From Fibrobacter succinogenes (GTDB taxonomy: Bacteria; Fibrobacterota; Fibrobacteria; Fibrobacterales; Fibrobacteraceae): DNA of 59,858 nucleotides. The position numbers were made by a program, and so were the translations under genes. The stretch lies in assembly GCA_902768715.1 (NCBI GenBank), contig CACXMH010000005.1, forward strand, positions 1 to 59,858, in the 5' to 3' direction. Of this stretch, positions 43,531-52,051 are shown in pieces (within the stretch, counting starts at the first letter, position 1; every line of letters begins with the position of its first letter). The notes beneath the pieces are model-generated. The model saw only the letters and a program-made list of their open reading frames with translations. It was not told the DNA's origin and made no database searches.

Positions 43531-43758
43531 TTACACCCCTACAGGGCAGCCGAGAGCGCCCAGCACATAGATTTCACTTTCGCCAGCGCGATAAAAGGGC
43601 AAAAGCATATCGTCATCTACAAAACTGCTATCTACCCCGCCCAGCTGGAGCTGTTCGTTGATACGACGCCGGAATATGGAAAATCCGGAATCCCAGGGGC
43701 TTTTTTCGGGGAGTTCAACAGAGTGGGTTTTATTTTCACCACGATACTTGCGATTCAT
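43531..43758 (-). CDS. Hypothetical 75-residue protein
   Basis: A small soluble protein of unknown function with no signal peptide or membrane segment. It is charged at the N-terminus (MNRKYRGENKTHSVELPEK) and hydrophobic at the C-terminus (IYVLGALGCPVGV). AAAGAGG lies 5-6 bases upstream of the ATG at 43758, which supports it as a real gene. A hairpin in its leader (43777-43804) and a TATATTTA box about 70 bases upstream suggest its own promoter. The frame opens earlier but without a ribosome-binding site. Confidence 0.6.
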   Translation of the reverse strand: MNRKYRGENKTHSVELPEKSPWDSGFSIFRRRINEQLQLGGVDSSFVDDDMLLPFYRAGESEIYVLGALGCPVGV

Positions 43759-43776
43759 ACAGACCTCTTTTTTAAG

Positions 43777-43804
43777 AAAGACACACAAACAAGAAAGTGT
43801 CTTT
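43777..43804. promoter_or_regulatory. Leader hairpin of the 75-residue gene
   Basis: AAAGACAC and GTGTCTTT are perfect 8-bp arms around a 12-base loop. The hairpin sits between the candidate -7 box and the Shine-Dalgarno site on the minus strand. Confidence 0.4.
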
Positions 43805-43863
43805 CTGTGCAGGTAAATATAGAATCTACGGTATGTCAAAAAGTGACAAAAAGAACGCATATA

Positions 43864-43910
43864 GATCCTCGCCTTCGCGAGGATGACGAAAAAAATCGCG
43901 AGGATGACGA
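43864..43910. repeat. REP-like palindrome (copy 10) plus a half copy
   Basis: GATCCTCGC, CTTC, GCGAGGATGAC (43864-43887), followed by a solitary right arm TCGCGAGGATGACGA at 43896-43910, just downstream of rlpA. Confidence 0.8.
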
Positions 43911-43920
43911 GAATAAGGCT

Positions 43921-44385
43921 TTATTCGATCACCGTGGCGGTGACCTTGGCGTGACCCACCTTGTCAAGGCCGATATCCTTGCCGGCGGCTACACTCAAGT
44001 CCAAAATTCGACCATCCACGTAGGGCCCGCGGTCATTGACCCGCACCACTACCGAAGCCCCCGTATCGTCCCGAACCACCTTCAGTTTTGTGCCAAAGGG
44101 CAGGGACTTGTGGGCACAAGTGTAATCGTTCTGGTTGAAAATCTCGCCACTGGCAGTCTGCTTGCCATGAAATCCAGGGCCGTAATAGCTGGCCTCGCCC
44201 TGGAGCTTGGTGCCTATTTCGGCTTTTTCCTTAGAGGCATAATGCTTTTCGGGAAAACGCACATAACCCTTGCGGGATGCAATTTTTGCATTGGCAGCCG
44301 CACACCCAGATAAAGCAAAAGAAATCAAGGCACACAGTGCCCACAACAAAAGCCGCGACCGAAAAAAGCCTCTACTCGAAATCAT
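43921..44385 (-). CDS. rlpA: RlpA-like septal-ring lipoprotein (double-psi beta-barrel)
   Basis: A 154-residue lipoprotein; the signal ends in LSGC (Cys near 28). The double-psi beta-barrel is recognisable from GEASYYGPGFHGKQTASGEIFNQNDYTCAHKSLPFGT, VVVRVNDRGPYVDGRILDLS and the final AKVTATVIE; the catalytic Asp of RlpA transglycosylases fits NDRGPY. The SPOR domain found in longer homologues is absent, so septal targeting by that route is not expected. It overlaps the end of the TPR lipoprotein gene by 14 bases and is coupled to it. Confidence 0.9.
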   Translation of the reverse strand: MISSRGFFRSRLLLWALCALISFALSGCAAANAKIASRKGYVRFPEKHYASKEKAEIGTKLQGEASYYGPGFHGKQTASGEIFNQNDYTCAHKSLPFGTKLKVVRDDTGASVVVRVNDRGPYVDGRILDLSVAAGKDIGLDKVGHAKVTATVIE

Positions 44386-46282
44386 ACATGCTGTTGTAGG
44401 TGTTCTCAAGGATTTCATCTTCCTTGCTCTTGACTTCGGCCTTTTTCTCTTCGGGCTTTTTATTGACGGATTCGTAGTATTGTGCCGACATCTGATCGAT
44501 ATGTTCCACACTCTGCTTGACACGCCTGCGGAGGCGGTCTATTTCGGCATCGTTTATGGCAAGCCTGTGATCCAGAACCTTGGCGGCATATTTTCCCCAC
44601 GGCGTTTCCCTATGATTGGAGCGCAATTCGTTCAAGACAACAGAAACGCTATCACCCCGTTCCGGATCCATCTGGAAATAGACGTATTTCATATAAAGCG
44701 CCTGAACCCCCGATTCCGTTTCGGGATATTCCCGATAAAGGCTGTCGAAGGCCATATAAGCCGTCGCATAGGCGGAATCCACCAGTTCCATCTGGTCCAG
44801 CGGGATTTCCGATGCCACCGTCCACAGGCTTTCCGCCTGCAAATACCGTTCCCGAGCCTCGTCATCACGGGTCTTGATAGTCACTTTCATCCCAAGATTC
44901 GCCTGAGCCTGCTTGGCATATTCCGTACCCGGATACTTCTCAATGATTTCCTTGTAAAGCTCTTCGGCGGTGTCCTCGTCACCCTTGTACTCGTCGTAAA
45001 TAAATGCCCTAGCGTACGTAGCAAGCATCACCCGCGCAGAATCATTCGAATTCTCAATGATACCCGTCAGCCTGTTTACCGCGCTATCTACCTGGTCAAG
45101 CTTGAACAAGAAAAGCTCCGCTATCTGGAACTCCGTACCAAAGAAGCTGTCCACATTGGGAATAGAATCCTTCTTCAATGAGTCGTTGTTGTTCCTCATG
45201 GCAATCAGTCGTTTAAGGGCTTCACTCAGTTCACGGCTCTTTTTTGACCAATCGTTATAGCTGTGGGAACTGTAGCTGCTATCGTAATAGACAACAGCCT
45301 GTTCATAGTTCAATGTTTTCTGTTGCTCGTAATCTCCCATATTGTAGTAGCTACGGGATGCATACAGGGTCTTGGGGTAGTCCGAATTCACCTTGCGCAA
45401 TATAATGAAGGCATCGGGATAGCGTTCCGCCATCAGGGTTACCTCCCCCAGTCGCACCAGGTACTCCGGCTGTTTCTGTTCATAATCGGGGTTCTTGAAA
45501 AGAGCCTTGTATTCGTCGGCAGCCTTCAGGTATTCTTTCTGGTTTACCAAGCACTCCGCCGCCTGCTCGCCTGCCGTCTGCCGCTCACGCACATTCAGTT
45601 CCTGGATTTCCTTGGCGGTGTAGTGCTCCCTGGACTTTGCCCAGTCCTCTTTCTTGAAATAGAGTCCCGCCAGGCGGAAATGCGCCTTTCCCCGCATGAA
45701 GGGCGTTCCCGCCGTATCTGCCAGTACCGCCTCCAATGCGGCAATGGCCTGGTCCGGAAATTCTGACTGTTCGTCCAGCAGCGAGAGCAGGTTCAGCCCC
45801 TGAAAATAATAGGGATGGTTCTTGCTCGCTATAACTGGTTCTAGGGCAAAACGGCTGATGTTGTACTCATGGTTTCGGTATAGGCAATAAGCCCTCTGGT
45901 ACTCTACCGCCGGCATGGAATCGTAATCCGAAAAATAGCGTTCGTACTCGTCGTACTTGACGATGGCCTTGCCCCATTCTTTCTTGTGGCGGAAAGATTC
46001 GCCAATCAGGAACACCGCCTCGGCAGTACGTTTCTTGTTCTTGGGGAATCGTTCCAATACACGAGAGCCCTTCTCGATAATCTTGTCGTATTTTTGGCGT
46101 TCTTCCATTCCCGGACTAGAAGCGTTCTCGTCGGGAACACTATCAAGCCTTGCTTCTCGAAGTTCGCCAGCCTCATCGTACAGGCGTTCCGCATTGAACA
46201 TATGGTTCAAATAAGCACAGCAGGTACAACCCTCCAGCAAGAGGGCGAGCAATGCTAGTGCCATGTAGCGGAAGCGAAGCAT
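44372..46282 (-). CDS. TPR-repeat lipoprotein
   Basis: A 636-residue lipoprotein with lipobox LLEGC (Cys at about 19). The mature part is almost entirely helical with many TPR-like pairs (AVFLIGESFRHKKEWGKAIVKYDEYERYF, AHFRLAGLYFKKEDWAKSREHY, SYYNMGDYEQQ), like BamD-type and gliding-motility accessory lipoproteins. It ends in a Lys/Glu-rich tail (KKPEEKKAEVKSKEDE). It probably acts as a protein-protein scaffold at the inner face of the outer membrane. TATCTTTA ends 5 bases before the ATG with no Shine-Dalgarno site, implying a leaderless start. It is co-transcribed with rlpA. Confidence 0.85.
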   Translation of the reverse strand: MLRFRYMALALLALLLEGCTCCAYLNHMFNAERLYDEAGELREARLDSVPDENASSPGMEERQKYDKIIEKGSRVLERFPKNKKRTAEAVFLIGESFRHKKEWGKAIVKYDEYERYFSDYDSMPAVEYQRAYCLYRNHEYNISRFALEPVIASKNHPYYFQGLNLLSLLDEQSEFPDQAIAALEAVLADTAGTPFMRGKAHFRLAGLYFKKEDWAKSREHYTAKEIQELNVRERQTAGEQAAECLVNQKEYLKAADEYKALFKNPDYEQKQPEYLVRLGEVTLMAERYPDAFIILRKVNSDYPKTLYASRSYYNMGDYEQQKTLNYEQAVVYYDSSYSSHSYNDWSKKSRELSEALKRLIAMRNNNDSLKKDSIPNVDSFFGTEFQIAELFLFKLDQVDSAVNRLTGIIENSNDSARVMLATYARAFIYDEYKGDEDTAEELYKEIIEKYPGTEYAKQAQANLGMKVTIKTRDDEARERYLQAESLWTVASEIPLDQMELVDSAYATAYMAFDSLYREYPETESGVQALYMKYVYFQMDPERGDSVSVVLNELRSNHRETPWGKYAAKVLDHRLAINDAEIDRLRRRVKQSVEHIDQMSAQYYESVNKKPEEKKAEVKSKEDEILENTYNSMYDFE

Positions 46283-46287
46283 AGGAC

Positions 46288-46295
46288 TAAAGATA
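46288..46295 (-). promoter_or_regulatory. Candidate -7 box of the TPR lipoprotein gene (leaderless)
   Basis: On the minus strand TATCTTTA is followed by GTCCT and the ATG. It lies between the start codon and heptad site 7. Confidence 0.42.
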
Positions 46296-46323
46296 CAAAA
46301 ATAGATGGGGAGAAGTTTGCTGG

Positions 46324-46575
46324 TTTTAGGCAGTAGGTTTTAGGTATTAGGTTTTAGGGGCGATGGAGACTAGAAGAACTAATGTATGAAGAGTCATGAG
46401 TTATGAGTTTTGAGTCGTCATCCTCCGAAGGAGGATCCATACTGTTTTATACAAGCGCAAGTATGAAAAGTATGGATCCCGTCGGGGCGATGCCCCTCCA
46501 GGATGACGAGCTCAACACTGACATGTTCCAGGATGACGTTACTGATTGCCCGCAACCCACAACTCAGAACTCTTT
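46324..46575. repeat. Composite heptad array with REP-like palindromes (site 7)
   Basis: The G-rich arm (46324-46414) has thirteen units in strict register: TTTTAGG, CAGTAGG, TTTTAGG, TATTAGG, TTTTAGG, a non-repetitive core (GGCGATG to TAATGTA), then TCATGAG, TTATGAG, TTTTGAG. A REP-like palindrome follows at 46417-46438 (GTCATCCTCC...GGAGGATCC), with diverged copies to 46540. The C-rich arm (46549-46575: CCGCAAC, CCACAAC, TCAGAAC) contains the stop codon of the TPR gene. Confidence 0.85.
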
Positions 46576-48276
46576 CAAGTACGTGCTGTAGTCACAGAGT
46601 TTGAGACCGACCGGGAGAACGGACTTGTCAAAACGGACCATGCGGATTTCTTTGGGCGTTCCGACAACACGAGCAAGAATTTCAAAATTATCTTGAGTTT
46701 CCCAGACCGCAGCATCAATCACCAGGTCTTCGCCGCAATCCGTTTCACCGGTACTGTTCCCGATACCAGAGATTCTGGAGTTTTGCTTCAGGAACCGGGT
46801 AAAAACTTCCGGCGCAAGCCCAAGATGATTAGACGTGTTAGAAGAATCATAGACCACCACATGGACTTCCCTAAAACGATTCAGGGAATCAAACACCACA
46901 GTGTAGGTGTGCTTGTAGGGGGCGTCGTAGAATGACTCCTGCCAAACGTTCTTCTTGACAGGCCTGAAATTCTTGATGTCGTACTTCTTGAAAAATTCCG
47001 CCGGGGACGCACCGTAACGAACAAGGTAATGGCCGAGCATTGTGGAAAAATCATGGGTTGATGAGGGGGCCATAGATTCCCGCAGACTATCTACCGCACG
47101 GTTCAAGTCAGCGGCAAGTCCAGTCCCCTGCACAGGCATGGACGGCCGTGTCACGTTACATTCCTGTATGCGCTGCTGAATATCCGGATATTCCGGATCC
47201 TTGTTCTGGATTTCGCGGAACTGAATACGTGCGCGGTCATAGTCGCGGCCTTTCAAATAAGCAAGCCCAAGAGCCTCACGCAAGGGCATATTCTCGGGGT
47301 ATTTTTCCACCAGGGGCTCCAAAATTTCCCAAGCCAGCTGGGAGCGATCCATAGGAGAAATTTTACCGCCGCCTGCTCCTGGAGCCGTCTTTTCGCCAAC
47401 GGTAGAAAGAGCAAGCGCCGCCCCTTCAAAATCAGGCCTAAAGGCCAGAATCCGCTGGTAAATCTTTTCCGCTTCGTCATAGCGGCCCTGGTATTCCCAC
47501 AGATACCCCCGCAAGAGCATAAGCTCCGCATCCAAGGGGTATTGAGTCAAGCCATAATCCAGCAACGACGAACAACTGTCCAGATTTCCCTGGTCGTGGA
47601 AAAGCCGGGCGAGCATTTCGTAGCCACGAGGCTCATTCCCCGCCGAAAGGCTTATAGATGTACGAGCCTCCTCGACTGCCTGAGGCAAGCGGTTATTCTC
47701 CTTTAACAGTCGGGCATACCACAATCGGGACTCCACCAAGACGGGAGCCTGATCTACCGCAATCTTTGCCATTTCGAGAGCAACCGTCTTGTTGCCCGAC
47801 TTGTAGGTCTTTCGGCTTTCCAGATACTTGGAAAGCCCGGATTCCGGATACTTGCCCTGCAATTTTCCTATCAACAAATTCAGGCGGTTGTTTTCCAAAT
47901 CTGTCAAGGAATCCATTTCGAACAAAGTATTCGCCTCGTTCCAAAGGGAAACGACCATATCTGGATACAGCAACGACACCGCATTGAAAATCTCGTTGGC
48001 CTGAGCGTACGCACCATTACGGAACAGTTCGGTCGCACGGCGGATTTCGCCCTGAGTCTGGATAGGAAGCGATGCCAGTTCTTCCCGCATATCGGGGGAA
48101 TCGCCCCTCAAAAATTCAGTTCCGGCCTTAATCCCAAAGGGAACCTCTGGAACCAACACCTTTGCCGGCGCCATGTTCAAATACAGGCGATAACCACCAA
48201 AGCCCGCCAAAGCCACGCAGCAGAGGATTAAAAAAAGGTATGCCGCTTTCCTCGATGTCTCGGACGCTAAAGGCAT
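46564..48276 (-). CDS. Membrane-anchored TPR protein
   Basis: A 570-residue protein with one N-terminal transmembrane helix (AAYLFLILCCVALAGFGGYRLYL, about residues 11-33) and a large extracytoplasmic helical-repeat domain (EAEKIYQRILAFRPDFEGAALALSTV; LGLAYLKGRDYDRARIQFREIQNKDPEYPDI are TPR-like). The last 150 residues form a separate strand-rich domain. It probably scaffolds an envelope complex. Its ATG overlaps the stop of the sigma factor gene (TAATG). The 3' end has been invaded by a heptad repeat arm, so the last codons derive from repeat sequence. Confidence 0.82.
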   Translation of the reverse strand: MPLASETSRKAAYLFLILCCVALAGFGGYRLYLNMAPAKVLVPEVPFGIKAGTEFLRGDSPDMREELASLPIQTQGEIRRATELFRNGAYAQANEIFNAVSLLYPDMVVSLWNEANTLFEMDSLTDLENNRLNLLIGKLQGKYPESGLSKYLESRKTYKSGNKTVALEMAKIAVDQAPVLVESRLWYARLLKENNRLPQAVEEARTSISLSAGNEPRGYEMLARLFHDQGNLDSCSSLLDYGLTQYPLDAELMLLRGYLWEYQGRYDEAEKIYQRILAFRPDFEGAALALSTVGEKTAPGAGGGKISPMDRSQLAWEILEPLVEKYPENMPLREALGLAYLKGRDYDRARIQFREIQNKDPEYPDIQQRIQECNVTRPSMPVQGTGLAADLNRAVDSLRESMAPSSTHDFSTMLGHYLVRYGASPAEFFKKYDIKNFRPVKKNVWQESFYDAPYKHTYTVVFDSLNRFREVHVVVYDSSNTSNHLGLAPEVFTRFLKQNSRISGIGNSTGETDCGEDLVIDAAVWETQDNFEILARVVGTPKEIRMVRFDKSVLPVGLKLCDYSTYLKEF

Positions 48277-49127
48277 TACAGCTCCAAAAAGTCGGAGAGT
48301 TTTTCTTTGTGTTCCTTGCTTTTTTGCAGACGCCTAAGGGTCTTGTTCTTAATCTGGCGCACCCTTTCCCGACTTAGCCGCAAGTCTTCGCCGATATCTT
48401 TAAGGGTCGTGTCCTCAGAGGTGTCCAGACCGTAGAACATCTTCAGGATTTCTTCTTCCCTACGGGGGAGCGAGGCCAAAGTTTCGTCAATCATCTTGCG
48501 ACGTTCTTCTCGCTCCATTTCCTCTTCTTGCTTGCCGTCGTTGCCAAGGACATCCATCAAGGTACTGACGGTATCTGCTCCAGAACTGTTGCCCGCATCA
48601 TCACCGATAGGGGCGTCCAGCGAGATATCCACAATCTTTTCCATGACCTCGATAATGTCCTTCTCGAAAGGAGCAAACTCTTCCATGGCCATGGTCTTGG
48701 CGTAATCACCGCCGTTCAGCATCAAGGCTCGTTTAAAACGATTCACCAGGGCTAGCTTGTTGGGCGGAATGCGTACCGAACCCACCTGTTCAAAAAGGGC
48801 TTTCTGGATAGACTGGCGAATCCACCAGACGGCATAGGAAATGAACTTGACATCCTTGTTCATGTCAAAGCGCTTGGCCGCCTTGTAAAGACCAATATTG
48901 CCTTCGTTAATCAAGTCCAGCAGGGCAAGCCCACGCCCCTGATACTTGCGGGCCACAGAAACCACGAAACGCAGGTTTCCCCGGATCAGCCGTTGGAGAG
49001 CCGATTTACGAATTTCTTCCGTTTCTCCGGTCCTGATAATCGTCAGCAAAGCCTCTTCCTCTTGTTGAGAAAGAGTCGGGTAACGATTCAAGTCGCGAAA
49101 ATAAAGTGATTCGTTAAACTCGCTCAT
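48276..49127 (-). CDS. Primary-type sigma-70 factor lacking region 1.1 (Bacteroidetes-like)
   Basis: A 283-residue sigma-70 family protein with regions 1.2, 2, 3 and 4 but no region 1.1 or non-conserved insert, like the short primary sigma of Bacteroidetes. Visible: LSQQEEEALL (1.2); NLRFVVSVARKYQGRGLALLDLINEGNIGL (2.1-2.2); FISYAVWWIRQSIQKAL (2.3-2.4); VRIPPNK (3); TLKDIGEDLRLSRERVRQIKNKTLRRL (4.2). Region 3 to 4 has an acidic insertion. It is either the housekeeping sigma or a close paralogue; the TAnnTTTG-like promoters in this window would suit it. It is coupled to the TPR gene downstream and lies 35 bases after the DUF971 gene. Confidence 0.9.
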   Translation of the reverse strand: MSEFNESLYFRDLNRYPTLSQQEEEALLTIIRTGETEEIRKSALQRLIRGNLRFVVSVARKYQGRGLALLDLINEGNIGLYKAAKRFDMNKDVKFISYAVWWIRQSIQKALFEQVGSVRIPPNKLALVNRFKRALMLNGGDYAKTMAMEEFAPFEKDIIEVMEKIVDISLDAPIGDDAGNSSGADTVSTLMDVLGNDGKQEEEMEREERRKMIDETLASLPRREEEILKMFYGLDTSEDTTLKDIGEDLRLSRERVRQIKNKTLRRLQKSKEHKEKLSDFLEL

Positions 49128-49162
49128 GATTTTTCCAAAACATTCGGAGTAAATATTGTTTT

Positions 49163-49459
49163 TTACGCGTTTTTCGTCAATTCCTTCAGTTTGTCGTAGG
49201 GGTAAATTCCCGAACGGTGACCATCGCTAAAGGATAAACCTGCAGCGTAACGACCAATGGACTGAACCCTCTCCAGTTTAATATCGTCGGGAACAGTAGA
49301 ATTGTCAAGCAATTTTTCGCCGGTATGTTCATCTACGCACAGGGCGCAGGGGCAAGCGAGGCGGAGTTCCCTGGCCGAACAAGCTCCACGCGAGCCATCG
49401 TTCCACTCAAAGCCCAGCTTTCCATCTTTGGTCCTGAAAACTTTCTTGGGCTGGATCAT
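49163..49459 (-). CDS. DUF971 (GBBH-like N-terminal domain) protein
   Basis: A 98-residue protein of the DUF971 family, related to the N-terminal zinc-binding domain of gamma-butyrobetaine hydroxylase. It shows GFEWNDGSRGACSARELRLACPCALCVDEHTG (cluster of four Cys) and SDGHRSGIYPYDKL, the usual family end. Members are commonly next to mrp, as here, where its ATG overlaps the mrp stop (ATGA). It probably assists Fe-S cluster handling, an inference from that association. Confidence 0.88.
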   Translation of the reverse strand: MIQPKKVFRTKDGKLGFEWNDGSRGACSARELRLACPCALCVDEHTGEKLLDNSTVPDDIKLERVQSIGRYAAGLSFSDGHRSGIYPYDKLKELTKNA

Positions 49460-50574
49460 ACATCCTCCTCCGGAAGTTCATCAAAGGCATAGTTGAAGTT
49501 CTTGAGCACACCGTCACCATCGGCCTTGAATACCGAGAGGGTACGCACAACGGCATCTGCCGCCTGCAAAAAGGACTTTGCCGATTCCGAATTCGGGTAA
49601 CGGAGCACCGCAGGAGTTCCTTCGTCTCCGCAATCGGCGACCGCAGGTTCAAGAGGAATCTTCGCGATTAAGGGCACACCCCAATTTTTGGCTATGCGTT
49701 CACCGCCGCCTTGACGGAAAATGTTGTGGTGCTTTCCGCACCCGTCGCAGATGAAATAGCTCATGTTCTCCACGACTCCCACAACGGGCACGCCAACGGA
49801 GTCAAACATGGCAAGTCCCTTGCGGCAGTCGGCAAGAGCCACCTCTTGCGGGGTGGTCACCACCACAGCTCCTGCCATGGGGCAGTTCTGGGTCAGTGTC
49901 AGCTGGATGTCTCCCGTTCCAGGAGGGAAATCCACCAGCAGGTAGTCCAGTTTGCCCCAGCGGACCCGGTTCAAGAAATGCTGGATCATCTGGCTTGCCA
50001 TAGGGCCTCGCCAGATGGTGGCCTTCTCGGAACCGGCAAACATACACATGGACACAATGGAAATACCGCCCTTGGCTTCTACCGGGGCGATGGTGTTGTC
50101 TTCGAAAACCTGAGGATCCTTGTCGATACCGAACATGAGGCCCATGCTAGGGCCATAAATATCTGCGTCCAGAATCCCTACGCGTGCACCGGACAGGCTC
50201 AGCGCCATGGCGAGGTTCGCCGTCACCGTAGATTTTCCTACGCCGCCCTTGCCAGAGGCCACCCCAACAATATGAGAAACCTCGCCAAGGAAAGAAACCT
50301 GGGGCTGTTCGGGAGCATCGCCTACGCGCCCCGCATTGGAGGTAAGGGTCACCTCTACTTCAGACGCGCCCAGCCCCTTCACAATAGAAACGCACTGGTC
50401 CTTGAACCGGTCGCGGATGGGGCATGCAGGAGTCGTGAGCACCAGGTCAAAGGTAACCTTGGTCCCTTCGATTTTCAGATTCTGTACAAAGTTCAGCTCC
50501 ACGATGTTCTTGTGCAGATCGGGATCCTGGACTGCCCTGAGGGCGCTTAAGATATTCTGTTCTGAAAGAATCAT
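49456..50574 (-). CDS. mrp: Mrp/NBP35-type Fe-S cluster carrier ATPase
   Basis: Cytosolic P-loop NTPase (ApbC/Nbp35 family) that carries and transfers Fe-S clusters. It has an N-terminal DUF59/MIP18-like domain (LSALRAVQDPDLHKNIVELNFV, residues 1-85), deviant Walker A GVASGKGGVGKST, switch motif ILDADIYGPSMG, DFPPGTGD, and the cluster-binding CxxC in FICDGCGKHHNIF. The 372-residue length is usual. It is the first gene of an apparent mrp - DUF971 - sigma factor - TPR operon. Upstream is heptad site 8, ending 4 bases before the start. Confidence 0.94.
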   Translation of the reverse strand: MILSEQNILSALRAVQDPDLHKNIVELNFVQNLKIEGTKVTFDLVLTTPACPIRDRFKDQCVSIVKGLGASEVEVTLTSNAGRVGDAPEQPQVSFLGEVSHIVGVASGKGGVGKSTVTANLAMALSLSGARVGILDADIYGPSMGLMFGIDKDPQVFEDNTIAPVEAKGGISIVSMCMFAGSEKATIWRGPMASQMIQHFLNRVRWGKLDYLLVDFPPGTGDIQLTLTQNCPMAGAVVVTTPQEVALADCRKGLAMFDSVGVPVVGVVENMSYFICDGCGKHHNIFRQGGGERIAKNWGVPLIAKIPLEPAVADCGDEGTPAVLRYPNSESAKSFLQAADAVVRTLSVFKADGDGVLKNFNYAFDELPEEDV

Positions 50575-50578
50575 ATAA

Positions 50579-50613
50579 CAGTGATCAGTGGTTAGTAGTC
50601 AGTGATTAGGACC
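50579..50613. repeat. Heptad-periodic array (site 8)
   Basis: Five units: CAGTGAT, CAGTGGT, TAGTAGT, CAGTGAT, TAGGACC. The stretch ATTAGGACCGA also occurs in site 9 at 53164-53174. It lies between mrp and the end of the ABC ATPase gene. Confidence 0.7.
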
Positions 50614-50632
50614 GAATCTCTGCGGCTGGCGA

Positions 50633-52030
50633 TTAGGAAAATCTCGGCATGCGAAGAAGGTGGGTCATACAAGGCGGCCATTCCTCTTCGTAATGGCTCA
50701 CCAGAATAATAGTCGTTTCTTTAGAGAGCAAGTCCAGCAGGTGGAAGAACTTGTCCCGATAGCCCTTCTCCAGCCCCTGGGAGGGTTCGTCCAGCAGAAG
50801 CACCTGGGGCGGGCGGATAGCGGCTCGGGCCATAAGAATCACCCGCTTGTCTATGGGAGAAAGCTTGCGGACATTTTCTTCGGGGTCTTCAAAGCCCAGG
50901 TAGGCAAGCCATTCCTTCGCCTTGGCACGTTCTTCCCAGGTGGTGTTGTCCGCCTTGCAGAGGTTCGGCGTAAAACCCGTGCAGAGCACCTCCAAGAGGC
51001 TCAGGTCTTCGCGGTACTGGAGCGCCAGTTCCGGAGAAAAGAACCCCAGTTTCGCCTTGTGGTCCCAGATGTTCAGGCCATGCCCAGGACGTTCGCCCAG
51101 GAGTGTAATGTCGTTTCCGTAAATCTGGGGGTGGTCCGCCGTCAATAGCCCGAGCAACGTACTCTTGCCTGCGCCGTTCTCCCCCATAACCACCCAGTGT
51201 TCGCCCTTGCGGACCTGCCAGTTCAAATTCCTAATAACCGTCGTTTCACCAAAACGGACATTGACGTTCTTTAGATCGAAAAGGACTTCCCCTTTATTGT
51301 CATCCCCGCGCAGGCGGGGATCTCCAAGCCTACACTTCAAGTCCACAACCTCGTAGTCCGTCAGTTCCGCCTTGCGGAATTTCGGCTGGACCGCCACATC
51401 GGGCAACGAACCGGCGTATTCCTTGAACACCTTGTTCTCGAATACAAAGGCGGGAATCTCCGGAATCAATTCGTCTTCACGGGCAAGACGCACCACCACA
51501 TTCAGGTTTTGCCGCTTGGCAAGACCGGCCACACAGCCAGCCAGGTGCACGCGGTACTCCGGGTCCAGACCGCCGAACAGGTCGTTGAAATAAACCCACT
51601 CCGGTTTTTCCATCCACATACGGGCCAGCAGCACCCGGCGGAGTTCCCCGTTAGACAGGCTCAGGAGCTTTCTCTCCAAAATGTCCATCGGCAAGTCCGC
51701 GATGGACATGGCCTCGTCAAGCTTCGCGGGGTCTGTCTCTGGAAACGGCACGTCGTCGATATAGCGGTCCGTCTGCAAAAAGAACTTCTTGTTCAAGAGC
51801 AGGTTCTTGACCAGTGGAGCCTCCGAATCGTGCAAGCTGATAAAACGCTGCTGCCAGAAGGGCGCCAGGGCCTGCTGGATTTTACGCTGCATGGATTCGG
51901 ACATAGTTGAGACATTCTTGCGCTGGTTCAAGAAATGGATAATGACCCGGTCCAGATCCGCACCGTCGGTGCTAAAGATCTGCACCTGAGGGAACTTTTC
52001 AATCAACGCTTCAAAACGCCCGAATTCCAT
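50633..52030 (-). CDS. ModF-like tandem ABC ATPase with a degenerate first half
   Basis: Soluble two-domain ABC ATPase like ModF (465 residues). The second domain is complete: MGENGAGKST (Walker A), RKLSPIDKRVILMARA (signature region, LSPID instead of LSGGQ), VLLLDEPSQGL (Walker B), VSHYEEE (switch His). The first domain keeps a signature (LSNGELRRVLLARMWM) and YFNDLFGGLDP but has no P-loop, so it cannot bind nucleotide normally. A REP-like palindrome inserted in frame between the domains encodes RLGDPRLRGDDNKG. The ATG at 52030 is chosen; a GTG at 52042 is possible. It follows azlD by 21 bases; substrate unknown. Confidence 0.85.
   Translation of the reverse strand: MEFGRFEALIEKFPQVQIFSTDGADLDRVIIHFLNQRKNVSTMSESMQRKIQQALAPFWQQRFISLHDSEAPLVKNLLLNKKFFLQTDRYIDDVPFPETDPAKLDEAMSIADLPMDILERKLLSLSNGELRRVLLARMWMEKPEWVYFNDLFGGLDPEYRVHLAGCVAGLAKRQNLNVVVRLAREDELIPEIPAFVFENKVFKEYAGSLPDVAVQPKFRKAELTDYEVVDLKCRLGDPRLRGDDNKGEVLFDLKNVNVRFGETTVIRNLNWQVRKGEHWVVMGENGAGKSTLLGLLTADHPQIYGNDITLLGERPGHGLNIWDHKAKLGFFSPELALQYREDLSLLEVLCTGFTPNLCKADNTTWEERAKAKEWLAYLGFEDPEENVRKLSPIDKRVILMARAAIRPPQVLLLDEPSQGLEKGYRDKFFHLLDLLSKETTIILVSHYEEEWPPCMTHLLRMPRFS
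51299..51322 (-). repeat. REP-like palindrome (copy 11) inside a coding sequence
   Basis: GTCATCCCCGC, GCAG, GCGGGGATC. It is read in frame in the ABC ATPase gene, giving the GDPRLRGDDN peptide between the two ATPase domains. Confidence 0.88.
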
Positions 52031-52051
52031 AAGCCACACCAATCTAGATTA

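Noticed and set aside
43723-44313. A 196-codon plus-strand frame
   Set aside because: It runs antisense to rlpA and through REP-like repeats; rlpA has clear family motifs on the other strand.
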